64,000 nucleotides of DNA from Methyloterricola oryzae (GTDB lineage: Bacteria; Pseudomonadota; Gammaproteobacteria; Methylococcales; Methylococcaceae), in the NCBI RefSeq assembly GCF_000934725.1, contig NZ_JYNS01000003.1:234513-298512 (forward strand), read 5' to 3'. Numbering within the stretch: the first letter of the stretch is position 1; every line of letters starts with the position of its first letter. The notes under the pieces are model-generated. The model was not told the DNA's origin and ran no database searches. It worked only from the letters and a program-made list of their open reading frames with translations. This document shows, one piece after another, positions 55,775 to 64,000 of this stretch. Both the position numbers and the translations under genes were made by a program.

Positions 55775-56240
55775 GCGCGGCGGACGCCGGCCGGGCGGGT
55801 GACGCCGCGCAGGTCGCGGTGGTTGCGCAACCAGGCGTCAAAGGCAGGCTTTGCGCCGACCATTCCCTGATCCCTTTCTCCAGATGATAGACGCGATCAA
55901 AGCCCGCCTCGCTGGTCATCATCTTCCCAACCAGGGCGCTGCGGTTTCCGGAACGGCACACCAGCACCACGGGTTGGTCTTTCTTGCCGAGCATCAGCTT
56001 CAGTGATTTGAGCCAAGCCTCCTTGTCATACTGTCCGCTGGTATCGAAAAAGGTGAGTTCGTGGCTACCCTGGATCACGCCGGTGGCGGCCCATTCCTGG
56101 GGCGTGCGTATGTCCACGACGGCAGCCCCCTTCTTCTGCAAGGCTTGCAGTTCATCGCTGGTTATTCCGACCAGACTGCCGGCCAAGCTGGGCGCCGACA
56201 AGACGAAAAGGCTGAGAAAAAGGAGGACGGCTTGCGTCAT
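55770..56240 (-). CDS. Periplasmic rhodanese-domain protein
   Basis: A 156-residue protein with an export signal ([15 protein letters not shown]) and one rhodanese domain (about residues 24-130): [19 protein letters not shown] and the active-site loop [12 protein letters not shown] with the catalytic Cys. Rhodaneses move sulfane sulfur or act in redox and sulfur handling; partner unknown. The C-terminal 26 residues ([19 protein letters not shown]) are low-complexity. It precedes clpB on the same strand. Confidence 0.88.
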   Translation of the reverse strand: MTQAVLLFLSLFVLSAPSLAGSLVGITSDELQALQKKGAAVVDIRTPQEWAATGVIQGSHELTFFDTSGQYDKEAWLKSLKLMLGKKDQPVVLVCRSGNRSALVGKMMTSEAGFDRVYHLEKGIREWSAQSLPLTPGCATTATCAASPARPASAAP

Positions 56241-56458
56241 GTCTTAATCCTGTCTACACAATTGGGCGCGGGTTATCCCGTTAACCCGAAAAAGCATACC
56301 ACCTGGCCTGCGTTTTTCCCGAGAAGGGTCACCCCCACCTCCCCGATACGCACAGATTCTGTGGATAAGAATGTGCATCGACTGGTGGAGCCCGGCGCAA
56401 GCCCTTTAGAATGGACTATAGAAAGGCTCTTGATCACAACTTGTACAGCTTACCACCG

Positions 56459-57130
56459 ATGTTCTACCGCAAAACCTGGAACCCGTTGATTTGCGCGGGC
56501 TTGCTCGGCCTGGCGCCCCCAACATGTGCCACCGCGGAGGAGCCGCCCATCGAAGACGGTCCCTTCCGTACCCCAGAACTGGTGGAAGTCGCAAAGCTCC
56601 ATCCTGGCTTCAAGCTGGACGTGCGCTATGCCACCGCGAACAACTTTCTGGGGCGGGCGGTTTATCCGGAAGCCAGGGTTTTCCTGCAGAAGCCGGCGGC
56701 GAAGGCCCTGGTTCGGGCTCAAGCGAAACTGAAAAATAAGGGATACGGCCTGGTTCTGTTCGACGGCTACCGGCCCTGGTCTGTCACCAAGATATTCTGG
56801 GATGCGGTGCGGGAAGACCAGAAGCCGTTTGTCGCCGACCCGAGCAAAGGCTCCCGTCACAACCGCGGCTGCGCCATCGACTTGAGCCTTTACGATCTCA
56901 AGACCGGCCGTGAAGTTGTCATGCCCAGCGCCTATGACGATTTCGCCGAGCGCGCCTACCCCGATTACACCGGCGGAACCCCGCAAGCCCGCCGGCTGCG
57001 AGACTTGCTTAGACACACAATGGAAAGCGAAGGGTTCAACGTCTACCCCACGGAATGGTGGCATTACGATTACAAGGACTGGGGCGATTACGCCATCCTG
57101 GACCTGCCCTTCTCCGCCCTGCCCCATTGA
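56459..57130 (+). CDS. ddpX: D-alanyl-D-alanine dipeptidase (VanX/DdpX, M15D)
   Basis: A 223-residue zinc peptidase with export signal (LICAGLLGLAPPTCATA). Catalytic motifs are SRHNRGCAIDLSL (SxHxxGxAxD, zinc His and Asp) near residues 140-152 and EWWHYDYKD near 199-207, with FDGYRPWSV before. It cleaves D-Ala-D-Ala released from peptidoglycan for recycling. ATG 56459 is chosen because the signal peptide starts there; the frame is open to 56411. In E. coli DdpX belongs to a dipeptide uptake operon; here it stands alone before tRNA-Phe. Confidence 0.9.
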   Translation: MFYRKTWNPLICAGLLGLAPPTCATAEEPPIEDGPFRTPELVEVAKLHPGFKLDVRYATANNFLGRAVYPEARVFLQKPAAKALVRAQAKLKNKGYGLVLFDGYRPWSVTKIFWDAVREDQKPFVADPSKGSRHNRGCAIDLSLYDLKTGREVVMPSAYDDFAERAYPDYTGGTPQARRLRDLLRHTMESEGFNVYPTEWWHYDYKDWGDYAILDLPFSALPH

Positions 57131-57188
57131 ACCCCTTGCGGAGTTTCAAGGCCTTATCTGCTACCCCTAGCTCCGTTTAAAATTTGGG

Positions 57189-57217
57189 TTGACGCATAGG
57201 CGAATTCACGACAAAAT
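57189..57217 (+). promoter_or_regulatory. tRNA-Phe promoter, TTGACG-N17-CAAAAT
   Basis: TTGACG (57189-57194) and CAAAAT (57212-57217) are 17 bp apart, and the expected start is about 15 bp before the tRNA. Confidence 0.65.
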
Positions 57218-57238
57218 GCGCAGCTCAAACGACGAGAT

Positions 57239-57314
57239 GGCCAGGTAGCTCAGTTGGTAGAGCAGGGGACTGAAAATCCCCGTGTCGGCGGTTCGATTCC
57301 GTCCCTGGCCACCA
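57239..57314 (+). tRNA. tRNA-Phe (anticodon GAA)
   Basis: A 76-base cloverleaf including the encoded CCA. Acceptor GGCCAGG pairs with CCTGGCC; the D-arm is AGCTCAGTTGGTAGAGC, the anticodon stem GGGGA/TCCCC carries the loop CTGAAAA with anticodon GAA, and the T-arm has GGTTCGATTCC. All structural positions fit bacterial elongator tRNA-Phe. It marks the left edge of an accessory region. Confidence 0.97.
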
Positions 57315-57326
57315 TTAAATTCAAAG

Positions 57327-57357
57327 GGTTGCTTCGATTAATCGAACAAGCCTTTTT
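57327..57357 (+). terminator. Rho-independent terminator of tRNA-Phe
   Basis: GGTTGCTTCGAT and ATCGAACAAGCC form a stem (about ten pairs with an internal mismatch and a TTAA-type tight loop) followed by TTTTTCCG. Confidence 0.75.
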
Positions 57358-58141
57358 CCGCGGTAGACGCACAGTAGACGCTAGGGCGAATACTGGAACT
57401 CGCATCCTCAATACATCTGGTAAGACATGCCATAGGAAAAGGGATGTGGCATCCAGACTAACAGTTGCACGGAATGGCTGCGCTGAAGCCCAATCGGCGT
57501 TCCTTGCTAATTCCGATCACCAAGATCTCCCTGTCGCTCACCCCGTCCAGCATTAATCCTGTAGGGATTCGGCACTTATTCATCTCGGCTCCCCGCACCG
57601 TTCCAGATGAAGTTAAACCCGCGACCTCGGTCCTAGATTCAGAATTCCGCCCGGACACTTTAGGCCCGCGCCGCGCTCTGTGCCCGCCTTTCCGGGGCAC
57701 CTTTCAGCCACGCCCTTCAGGTAGCCCAGGTCAATTGGACGCGTTCGCTTCTCGCATCTGCTTTCTTCTATTTGCGCGAAGAGACGGGGGCCCTGCCAAA
57801 TCACGGTCAGTCCGCACCAGAACCGCCGCTGCTGTCTGCATTGCTGACGTTCCCGATCAGCAGCACGGCGACGAACCATCGGCCTTAACCGACACTCGGC
57901 TCCTCCTCTAAATCGCCCTTAATGGCTGCCTTTCGGGTGATGTTGGCGACCAACTGGGACCCCTAGGATGCTGCTCCGAGTGGCAGAGGTTTAATTGTGG
58001 ATTCAAGCGGGATGCAACCGTCACATCCACAAATTGATACCTGTCATTCAAGTTCCACTTCGATGCTCGATGGGAAGATTTGTCCAAGCCCCCACGCGAA
58101 CAACCAGCGGCCAATCATCGCTTTGCACCCGGATTTTCCGC
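57358..58141. other. Accessory stretch without a recognised gene
   Basis: About 780 bp downstream of the tRNA gene. A 148-codon open frame on the plus strand (57465-57911) has no ribosome binding site, low-complexity composition and no familiar motif, so I do not call it a gene. A 7-bp inverted repeat (TGTGGAT/ATCCACA, 57996-58031) is present. The stretch looks like decayed mobile DNA. Confidence 0.5.
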
Positions 58142-58156
58142 CTACCCGGGCGCGCT

Positions 58157-58417
58157 GACTAAAAAATCGATCTCCAGGGCCTGCTGGCCGATCTTGGCGT
58201 GCAGCGCGTTCATATCGATGGCTGGCTCGGTCTGCTTATCGCCGCCGAATACCCCGGCGACACCGTCCAGCAACTGGCTTCTCCAATCGCTGATTTGATT
58301 AAGGTGGACATCGAACTGCTGGTCTAACTCGGCCTGCGTCTTATCGCCCCGGAGGGCGGCCAAAACCACTTTAGCCTTGAAGGTCGGTGAGTGGTTCCGG
58401 CGTGGTCGTCTACTCAT
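58157..58417 (-). pseudogene. IS3-family transposase OrfA fragment
   Basis: Reading starts MSRRPRRNHSPTFKAKVVLA, the helix-turn-helix N-terminus of IS3-family OrfA, continues with GDKTQAELDQQFDVHLNQIS and ALHAKIGQQALEIDFL, and is then cut. About 85 residues remain, with changed positions (for example SDWRSQ where others have TQWKxQ). No OrfB follows on this side and no terminal repeat is visible, so it is a relic. Confidence 0.75.
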
Positions 58418-58526
58418 GGCATGCTTCAAGTCATCGGCGTTACCCACGCCGCTAGGGAGCAGTTTATCCACTTAGCCGAATGTTCAATTTTCCGAAGCCA
58501 CCTCCCAACCAGGTTCGTGGCAGTGT

Positions 58527-61169
58527 TCACACAAGCTCTTTATCTTTGCTTGTCACGGAGCGTGGATGAGGCAGGAGCGCTAGCGTATTTTGCACCGTAA
58601 AGTACTCCACCAAACCAGCCAAGTGACGCGATTCATCCGCCATGGTCGCGCTGGCGGCGGCCGATTGCTCGACGAGAGCCGAATTTTGCTGCGTCACTTC
58701 GTCAATTTGCCCAATTGCCTGATTGACCTGTTCCACGCCTACGCTTTGCTCTGCTGACGCAGCGGCAATTTCCGAGATCAGTTCGGTTACCTGATTTACG
58801 GAGGTTACGACCTGCTGCATGGTTTTGCCGGCCTCTTCCACGAGTAGGGCGCCTTTTTCGACGTCCTCCACGGACGAGTGGATCAGACCCTTGATTTCTT
58901 TTGCTGCGGATGCCGACCTCTGAGCCAGATTGCGCACTTCACTAGCGACTACGGCAAATCCTCGCCCTTGCTCGCCGGCCCGCGCTGCTTCCACCGCCGC
59001 ATTCAATGCCAATATATTGGTCTGGAATGCGATGCTGTCGATGACTCCAATAATGTCCACAATCTTGCGGGAACTGTTATTGATGTCATGCATGGTCCCG
59101 ACCACCTGCTGAACGACTGTGCCTCCTTTCGATGCAACTTCCGATGCGGAAATGGCCATCTCGTTTGCCTGTTTGGCGTTGTCGGCATTCTGCTTAAGGG
59201 TCGATGACAATTCCTCCATGGTGGAAGCTGTCGTTTGGAGCGTTAGGGCCTGCTTCTCGGTGCGCTGGGATAGGTCCATATTCCCCAATGCGATTTCCTT
59301 CGAGGCCGTATTCAGGGTGTCCGTGGCGTTCTTGATCTGCGAGATGATTTCGGTGAGCCGCGTGACAGTGCATTCGAAGTCTTCCTTGATCTTCCCGAAA
59401 GTCCCTTGATAATTTTTCTCCATGGCGACCGTAAGGTCTCCTTTCGCGAGGGAATCCAATACTCTCTGGATATCATTCATGGAATCCCCGACCGTTTGTA
59501 AGAATTGGTTCAGGCCCTGGCTCAAACCCAGATAAAAGCCTTCCTTGCAACTCGTATCAACCCGCAGGTTAAAGTCACCCCGCCCCACGGCATCGACGAT
59601 ACGCGCAATCTCAACTTGAGTTTGTATTTCCGATGTCAGGTCGGTCCATTCCGCCACCGATCCCATGCGTTCTCCCTTGTCGTCGATGACGGGATTGGCG
59701 ATGACGCGCATGGTGTGCGAGCCCAGAGACAAATTAGCCGAGTACGTGCTTGTGAATTGGGCGAGCAAGGAAGCCTGGTTCGCCGGATTCTTGTGGAATG
59801 AGTCCACGTTGGCTCCAACCAGATGGTCTGCATTAAAGTCAGGCAATTGCTTGCGAATTTCGGATTCGGCCTGCTTGAGAATTCTCCGGACTGAGGGATT
59901 GGCGTAGACGATCTCACGCGTGTTGTCAGCGATCATGACGCCGGTACTGACATTGTCCAGGGCAATTTTAATTCGAGTATTTTCCGCAAGAATCTTCTGC
60001 TCAAGTTCTCGCTTGTTTAATTCCTCGGTTATGTCTCTCCACTCCGTTACGAATCCCACCACGTAGCCTTTTCCGTTGAGCACAGGGCTTCCGACAACGG
60101 CGAATCTCTGGCTGCCCAAGCTCGTCTGAATCGAATAGGTAGTGTTCAACGAAGCGCCCAATGGGCCTCCCTCGTCAGAAAGTTCGTATAAGGATTCGAG
60201 CTTGGTGCCGAGCAACTGGCTGAATGCCACCCGGGAGGCGTTGAAACCTTCTTCCCTTTCCAGTTTGCCGAGCATGTTTTTCATGGCGTTGTTGATATAG
60301 ACGATCGTCTGATCGTGGTCTGCAATTAGGACCCCGGTTGAGACTTTCTCCAGCGCATTGCTTAAAAGTAGGCCCTGCTCTGCTAGCCGGTTGGATTCCG
60401 CAAGATCGAAAGCCAGGCGTGTCTGGGCGGATTTGACCGAGTCTCTGAGTCGTCTGATTGGGTCGCCTGTGTCGAGCAGGCTGACGCTCCCCTTGTAATC
60501 GCCTTGTGCCATCGCTTCCACACGCTGGGTGATGGAGGCGATGCCGATATGCAGAGTGCGCGACAAGTAGACGCCCAGAAATGCGGCGACCAGCACGCTG
60601 ACGATCGACCAGGCCAAGGCCAACCCAGGCTGGCCCATGTAGGCGCTCAGTGTCGCAAGTCCGCCAAGGACGGAACCGATGGCAAGCGCGAGCCCCAGCC
60701 GGATTGAAAACGGGACGCTGCGAGGCAGGATTCTGGACCACAAAGGTGACGCAGGTTGCTCTCCTGCATTCATGGAACGGTACAAACGATCGGCAGCCTC
60801 GATTTGTTCCTGGCTCGGTGCGTACCGGACGGACATATACCCTACGATACGTGAACTCTCGCGGATTGGCGTGACGTTGGCTTCGACCCAATAGTGGTCG
60901 CCGTTCTTGCACCGGTTTTTGACGATACCAACCCAAGGCCGTCCGGACTTTAAGGTTTGCCAAAGATCTGAAAAAGCGGCCGCCGGCATATCTGGATGAC
61001 GGACGATATTGTGGTTGAAGCCGAGTAGCTCCTGCTCCGAAAATCCGCTGATTTCGATAAAGTCGTGATTCGCGTAGGTGATTCTGCCCTTAAGATCGGT
61101 CTTGGAGACGATCATGGAATCGACCGCGAGACGGACCTCCTTGTTTGTGATTGGCATGTTCAATTTCAT
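58527..61169 (-). CDS. Aer-like PAS methyl-accepting chemotaxis protein
   Basis: An 880-residue chemoreceptor. N-terminal PAS (about residues 10-120) with [20 protein letters not shown] and [20 protein letters not shown] is of the Aer type, which usually binds FAD and senses redox state. Two membrane helices (about 160-205) with a very short loop follow, then HAMP-like sequence, two further PAS domains (about 265-400 and 405-530), a HAMP-like segment and the cytoplasmic hairpin with [23 protein letters not shown] 61169 has AAGGAGG seven bases upstream; the longer frame from 61193 is rejected. It sits alone in the accessory region, with no che genes nearby. Confidence 0.9.
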   Translation of the reverse strand: MKLNMPITNKEVRLAVDSMIVSKTDLKGRITYANHDFIEISGFSEQELLGFNHNIVRHPDMPAAAFSDLWQTLKSGRPWVGIVKNRCKNGDHYWVEANVTPIRESSRIVGYMSVRYAPSQEQIEAADRLYRSMNAGEQPASPLWSRILPRSVPFSIRLGLALAIGSVLGGLATLSAYMGQPGLALAWSIVSVLVAAFLGVYLSRTLHIGIASITQRVEAMAQGDYKGSVSLLDTGDPIRRLRDSVKSAQTRLAFDLAESNRLAEQGLLLSNALEKVSTGVLIADHDQTIVYINNAMKNMLGKLEREEGFNASRVAFSQLLGTKLESLYELSDEGGPLGASLNTTYSIQTSLGSQRFAVVGSPVLNGKGYVVGFVTEWRDITEELNKRELEQKILAENTRIKIALDNVSTGVMIADNTREIVYANPSVRRILKQAESEIRKQLPDFNADHLVGANVDSFHKNPANQASLLAQFTSTYSANLSLGSHTMRVIANPVIDDKGERMGSVAEWTDLTSEIQTQVEIARIVDAVGRGDFNLRVDTSCKEGFYLGLSQGLNQFLQTVGDSMNDIQRVLDSLAKGDLTVAMEKNYQGTFGKIKEDFECTVTRLTEIISQIKNATDTLNTASKEIALGNMDLSQRTEKQALTLQTTASTMEELSSTLKQNADNAKQANEMAISASEVASKGGTVVQQVVGTMHDINNSSRKIVDIIGVIDSIAFQTNILALNAAVEAARAGEQGRGFAVVASEVRNLAQRSASAAKEIKGLIHSSVEDVEKGALLVEEAGKTMQQVVTSVNQVTELISEIAAASAEQSVGVEQVNQAIGQIDEVTQQNSALVEQSAAASATMADESRHLAGLVEYFTVQNTLALLPHPRSVTSKDKELV

Positions 61170-61618
61170 AAATGGCCTCCTTGTAATACTCACCTCCTGG
61201 CGAGAATCGCAGGTTCAGTGAGTACAGCAGCTGCGCCGCTTGCGATGCGTTTATGCAACAGCCAGCTGCCTTTTCGGAATTAGCGACCCTTGGACAAAGG
61301 GACGGAATTGTATAGACGCCGTTCTCGAGTCAGATAATGACTGGATCAGCTTTTATGACACGGGAGACTGGGTGCCCTGACTTTTGGCGGAACGCCGACG
61401 GGGATTGGGTCGGTAATCCCGAAAGAACTATCGAGACGGCTTGGATGCGAATGTACTCCGAGCCGTTTCGAATCATTACAGTAGCAGAGTCGGTTGACTG
61501 AACCAGAGATTAGCACAAAGGGGTAACGATACAACGCAAGCAGCCGCACTTTCGCGGGCATAGAACTCTGAAAACTGTCGGCCACAAAAATCAAAGGTAA
61601 GGGTCGCGTGTCCGCTTT
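61170..61618. other. Leader and gene-free stretch before the inverted repeat
   Basis: About 450 bp. Apart from the AAGGAGG ribosome binding site of the chemoreceptor I see no feature; the minus-strand frames at 61346-61727 run through the repeat arm and are not credible genes. Confidence 0.45.
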
Positions 61619-61725
61619 GGCCGACCTGACGCCGAGAAATCCAAGCCAGCGACTGACTCCCGCTGAGTGCGGAACGGGCATTCCACCCGGGAATGGCCGC
61701 TGATGTCTGTATTGTGTTGAAAAAC
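61619..61725 (+). repeat. Arm A of a long inverted repeat
   Basis: About 107 bp related in reverse complement to 61873-61978. The innermost 33 bp (61693-61725) are a perfect match; the rest is imperfect but clearly alignable, including GGCCGACCTGACGCCGA at the outer end. The spacer between the arms is 147 bp. Confidence 0.85.
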
Positions 61726-61872
61726 ATCGATCCCGGAGATGACGGCGCCCGGGACGCGTTCCTACTTGAAATCTGGCAAACTTTCGGAAGGCATCTGAAC
61801 CAATTTTTGCGTACGAGTCGATGAAAGCGCCGTTTCTTGCTCCGGCATGCTGAACAAACTGCGGGCAGGCGA

Positions 61873-61978
61873 GTTTTTCAACACAATACAGACATCAGCG
61901 GCCATCCGGGCACGGAATGCCTTTGTACGCTCAGTGTCGGCCAGTCGCCCGATTAGATTTTTCGGCGTCAGGTCGGCC
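61873..61978 (-). repeat. Arm B of a long inverted repeat
   Basis: Reverse-complement partner of 61619-61725. The perfect part is 61873-61905. The element may continue to about 62100, where it appears to cut into the integron integrase relic. Divergence of the outer parts suggests two copies of a dispersed repeat rather than a young transposon. Confidence 0.8.
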
Positions 61979-62080
61979 TAACCGGTCATTCGGCGTTGCC
62001 AGCAAATTCGTTCGAATGGCTACTTTCGGAACCGGCCTGGAATTTGGCAGGCCGCCCACCCATAACCGGACGGTCGATTA

Positions 62081-62275
62081 TCAGAAATCCAACGGACTCT
62101 TCGCCTCCTTGAGGGTGACGCTCTGCACCGTATGGGCATATTTGTGACAGAAATCCCAGTAATAGCGCAGCCATTTCAGATAGTACGGGCGCTGTGGCGC
62201 AAGGACGTCATGTTGTGCCAGCAGGGCCTCGTAGAGACGGGTCAGTTCGGTGGGAAGGGTAAGCATGTCATGCAA
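62081..62275 (-). pseudogene. Integron integrase IntI, truncated N-terminus
   Basis: A 64-codon frame whose residues 1-48 resemble the N-terminal DNA-binding domain of integron tyrosine recombinases: LTRLYEALLAQHDVLAPQRP followed by YYLKWLRYYWDFCHKY. The similarity ends near 62135, and the catalytic domain with the Arg/His/Tyr residues is absent; the inverted-repeat element takes its place. It points away from the cassettes, with its N-terminus next to the putative attI, as intI genes do. It cannot recombine. Confidence 0.65.
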
Positions 62276-62414
62276 TCCAGATCAGTCTATCCTGAGTCAG
62301 CGGGATGATAGACAGAGGGATAGACCAAGCGCTTCAAGGCACGTTGTCAAGCGCCAGGCAGCGTGATAAAAATCTTGGGAAGCTATACGGAAACGATTCA
62401 ATCAATTGTTAGGG
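62276..62414 (+). other. Putative attI region of the integron
   Basis: The 139 bp between the intI relic and the first cassette end in GTTAGGG (62408-62414), matching the GTTRRRY core where cassettes are inserted. Promoters for intI and for the cassettes are expected here; none is convincing by eye. Confidence 0.55.
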
Positions 62415-62421
62415 GTCGCCA

Positions 62422-62667
62422 GTGAGCGTCTTTACCTTCCAAGCACGGTGGAAAGAAGAGTTGCTTTGTACCGGTCCAGGAGGAACGTTCGTTCTTGAGC
62501 TACCGATGGGGATCTTGTCCGCTTATCTGCCGACTGAGGATGTGTGGAAACAGAATGCGCCGGTTTGGGCTCGTGACCTTTGGCCTACTCTCCGCGTTGA
62601 ATTGGCGGAATGGTGCACAGCTAACAAAGCCGAACTGGTGGTTGATTCGACAGCAGGTGTTTTCTAA
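62422..62667 (+). CDS. Integron cassette 1 protein, unknown function
   Basis: An 81-residue protein beginning MSVFTFQARWKEELLCTGPG with a central FVLELPMGILSAYLPTEDVW. It resembles hypothetical proteins often carried in integron cassettes; I cannot assign a function. GTG 62422 follows the recombination core by only seven bases, and AGGGG within GTTAGGGG may double as its ribosome binding site. It ends 11 bp before the attC site. Confidence 0.72.
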   Translation: MSVFTFQARWKEELLCTGPGGTFVLELPMGILSAYLPTEDVWKQNAPVWARDLWPTLRVELAEWCTANKAELVVDSTAGVF

Positions 62668-62678
62668 GTAAAGGTAAC

Positions 62679-62747
62679 CCCTAACCCTGCATTCGAGAGA
62701 GACCTCGCGCGAAATGCCGCGCGAGGCCACTCAACTCCACGTTGGGC
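62679..62747 (+). repeat. attC site of cassette 1
   Basis: CCCTAAC (R'', 62679-62685) and GTTGGGC (R', 62741-62747) bound a 69-bp imperfect palindrome. The central hairpin is CCTCGCGC (62703-62710) with GCGCGAGG (62719-62726). The pattern and size are those of integron attC recombination sites. Confidence 0.75.
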
Positions 62748-62764
62748 CGCACAACGGAGGTCAA

Positions 62765-63388
62765 GTGGCAAGATCGCCGAAAACAACAGCCGAGGTTCTG
62801 CAGCGGGCCCACGATATGCTGCACACGGCGCAACTGGGCTTGGTTGGTCTGCAAAGCAAGGACCCGAGGACACGAATTGCCGGTGTACGCAATGTCATAG
62901 TGTTCGGCCGCGCGGTCACGAACGTACTTCAAAACTTGCGCTCTACGGAGAGGGCGTTCGACGACTGGTACAAGCCACAGGTTGAAGCCATGGAGGCTGA
63001 CCCGCTGATGAAGTACTTGTACAAGGTTCGCACGGAGATCCTCAAGGAAGGTTCAATCCCTGTAGCCTCCTCGATCACACTCAACGGCAACCCCATTGAG
63101 TTGATTCGACGCTGCAAGCCACCGCCCGGAGCGAAGGGCTTCTTCATTGGGGACCGTATTGGCGGCAGCGGTTGGGAAGTCGGGACGGAAGTTGGCGTTG
63201 TGGAGAAGTTCTATGTTGAACTGCCGTCCGACTTGCCAGGATTCAGAGCCGACGTCACGGTTTTCTTCGCTGAGGCACCGCCGGAGATCGCTGGCGCTCC
63301 TATCGAAGCCGTATTAAATCAGTACCTTGAGCGACTCGCAGAGATTGTTGAAGGCGCCCAGGCCAAGTTTGCAACAGGTGCGGCCTAA
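62765..63388 (+). CDS. Integron cassette 2 protein, unknown function
   Basis: A 207-residue soluble protein starting at GTG 62765 with GGAGG four bases before; the open frame from ATG 62714 starts inside attC and is rejected. Blocks include TTAEVLQRAHDMLHTAQLGL, TRIAGVRNVIVFGRAVTNVL, FDDWYKPQVEAMEADPLMKY and an acidic C-terminal half. Predominantly helical at the start. I do not recognise the family. It sits between two attC sites, so it is a gene cassette. Confidence 0.75.
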   Translation: MARSPKTTAEVLQRAHDMLHTAQLGLVGLQSKDPRTRIAGVRNVIVFGRAVTNVLQNLRSTERAFDDWYKPQVEAMEADPLMKYLYKVRTEILKEGSIPVASSITLNGNPIELIRRCKPPPGAKGFFIGDRIGGSGWEVGTEVGVVEKFYVELPSDLPGFRADVTVFFAEAPPEIAGAPIEAVLNQYLERLAEIVEGAQAKFATGAA

Positions 63389-63432
63389 CCCCTCGGTCAA
63401 CGCGAGGCCCAGCGTTACCTCGAACGTTGAAG
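63383..63432 (+). repeat. Degenerate attC site of cassette 2
   Basis: GCCTAAC (63383-63389) is a good R'' core overlapping the stop codon; the right core is GTTGAAG (63426-63432), which breaks the GTTRRRY rule at the last base. The short 50-bp palindrome has CCTCG/CGAGG-type pairing. Probably a decayed or truncated attC. Confidence 0.6.
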
Positions 63433-63540
63433 TCGTAAAGCGAGCATATGCCGGGCGTCAGCTCTTAACAGATCTACCGCTTTAGAATTCGAAGAAAGCT
63501 GCCATTGGTGAACGGCGGGTTTCGAGCCAAGCGAATGACC

Positions 63541-63567
63541 TGTAGAAGTTCAGACTTGATCTGACAG
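63541..63567 (+). repeat. Solitary IS481-type end sequence (27 bp)
   Basis: This 27-bp sequence, starting TGTAGAAGTTCAGAC and ending TCTGACAG, is identical and in the same orientation to 63797-63823. It looks like the terminal inverted repeat of the adjacent IS481-type element. Confidence 0.75.
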
Positions 63568-63604
63568 GGGAGGCCATTACCGTTGGCCTGGGTGGGTCAA
63601 GCGG

Positions 63605-63796
63605 ATGAGCAATGCCAAATTCACCCGATCAATGTCGCGCAAAGGCTGCTCCCCGGATAATGCAGCCTGTGAAGGATTCTTTGGCAGGCTAAAAACGGAG
63701 CTCTTTTATCGTAGGAACTGGCAGGACACCTCGATCGACCAGTTCATCGCAATGGTTGACGATTACATCCGCTGGTATAACGAAAAACGGATCAAG
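63605..63796 (+). pseudogene. IS3-family transposase OrfB fragment
   Basis: Contains the C-terminal part of the DDE integrase domain: SMSRKGCSPDNAACEGFFGR, then FYRRNWQDTSIDQFIAMVDD and YIRWYNEKRIK with the catalytic Glu in CEGFF. It lacks the first two Asp motifs and stops exactly where the 27-bp IS end begins, so it was interrupted by the IS481-type insertion. Confidence 0.82.
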
Positions 63797-64000
63797 TGTA
63801 GAAGTTCAGACTTGATCTGACAGAGTTCCTTGCCGCGAGGTGGGGTTACCCGTTTTGATAGAGGTGCGAAGCTTCATCGAAACGTCGCGTGAGCGCAGGA
63901 GTAACCCCATGAGTAGTCTCAATCAGAATGTCATCCGTCACAAGATCGGTCTGCTGAACCTGGCAACCGAACTCGGCAACGTGTCCAAGGCCTGCAAGGT
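63797..64000 (+). mobile_element. IS481-type insertion sequence, left end
   Basis: The element begins with the 27-bp end repeat (63797-63823) and runs off the window. It holds the start of the transposase gene. No target duplication can be judged because the right end is outside. Confidence 0.7.
63909..64000 (+). CDS. IS481-family transposase, N-terminal part
   Basis: The frame starts ATG 63909, MSSLNQNVIRHKIGLLNLAT, and continues ELGNVSKACKV. This is the helix-turn-helix N-terminus of IS481-type transposases (pattern NVIRHK-GLLNLA-ELGNVSKACKVMG). AGGAG lies about ten bases before. It is cut by the window end, so whether the catalytic DDE domain is intact is unknown. Confidence 0.8.
   Translation, partial: MSSLNQNVIRHKIGLLNLATELGNVSKACK

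Noticed and set aside
56360..56368. Perfect DnaA box (minus strand) between rhodanese and ddpX
   Set aside because: Single box without AT-rich flank or further boxes; expected by chance a few times per genome.
57465..57911. 148-codon plus-strand frame after tRNA-Phe
   Set aside because: No ribosome binding site, no motif, composition like random GC-rich DNA; kept only as part of the accessory stretch.

Overview
The window looks like a chromosomal segment of a high-GC, Gram-negative gammaproteobacterium. The evidence is the LPS genes (O-antigen ligase, MsbA, a Kdo hydroxylase), the conserved gene orders bamD/rluD/pgeF and topA-smg-dprA, the PhoBR pair, an OmpA-family porin and TonB-dependent heme uptake. 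A VPxPA-CTERM sorted protein, a small NAD-type isocitrate dehydrogenase and a carboxynorspermidine decarboxylase would fit a Methylococcaceae-like or other environmental gammaproteobacterium. That placement is inference; no marker in the window settles it.

Layout. 1-9.9 kb: glycosyltransferase (cut by the window edge), O-antigen ligase, MsbA, exonuclease III, methyltransferase, Nudix hydrolase, a GGDEF/EAL protein and a membrane protein. 10.2-21.6 kb: a heme acquisition region. It holds a Fur-box-controlled hemP, three unrecognised small proteins, a TonB-dependent receptor, two paralogous secreted proteins of unknown function, and hugZ-hmuS-hmuTUV with overlapping stop/start codons. 21.7-29.8 kb: icd, nspC, an oxidoreductase, the rluD-pgeF-zip operon, bamD and a PfkB kinase. 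30-41.2 kb: an RRM protein, Kdo 3-hydroxylase, CHASE/PAS/GGDEF protein, nadE, sucCD and an HlyD/ABC-2 exporter. 41.4-56.3 kb: tsaC, topA, smg, dprA, LysM protein, DUF1499 lipoprotein, pstS, ompA-like gene, a second phosphate-binding-type protein, phoR, phoB, clpB and rhodanese. 56.4-64 kb: a VanX-type dipeptidase and tRNA-Phe, then an accessory region with IS3 fragments, an Aer-like chemoreceptor, a 107-bp inverted repeat, the relic of a chromosomal integron (truncated intI, attI, two cassettes with attC sites) and the left end of an IS481-type element.

The two most notable features are the heme locus, where duplicated secreted proteins of an unrecognised family sit between the receptor and the cytoplasmic heme genes (candidate hemophore or surface heme-capture module), and the decayed integron, whose cassettes appear stranded without a functional integrase. 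Smaller regulatory signals include Fur boxes, a Pho box before phoB, a sigma-32-type promoter plus an SD-sequestering inverted repeat before clpB, and a DnaA-box cluster upstream of the ABC exporter.
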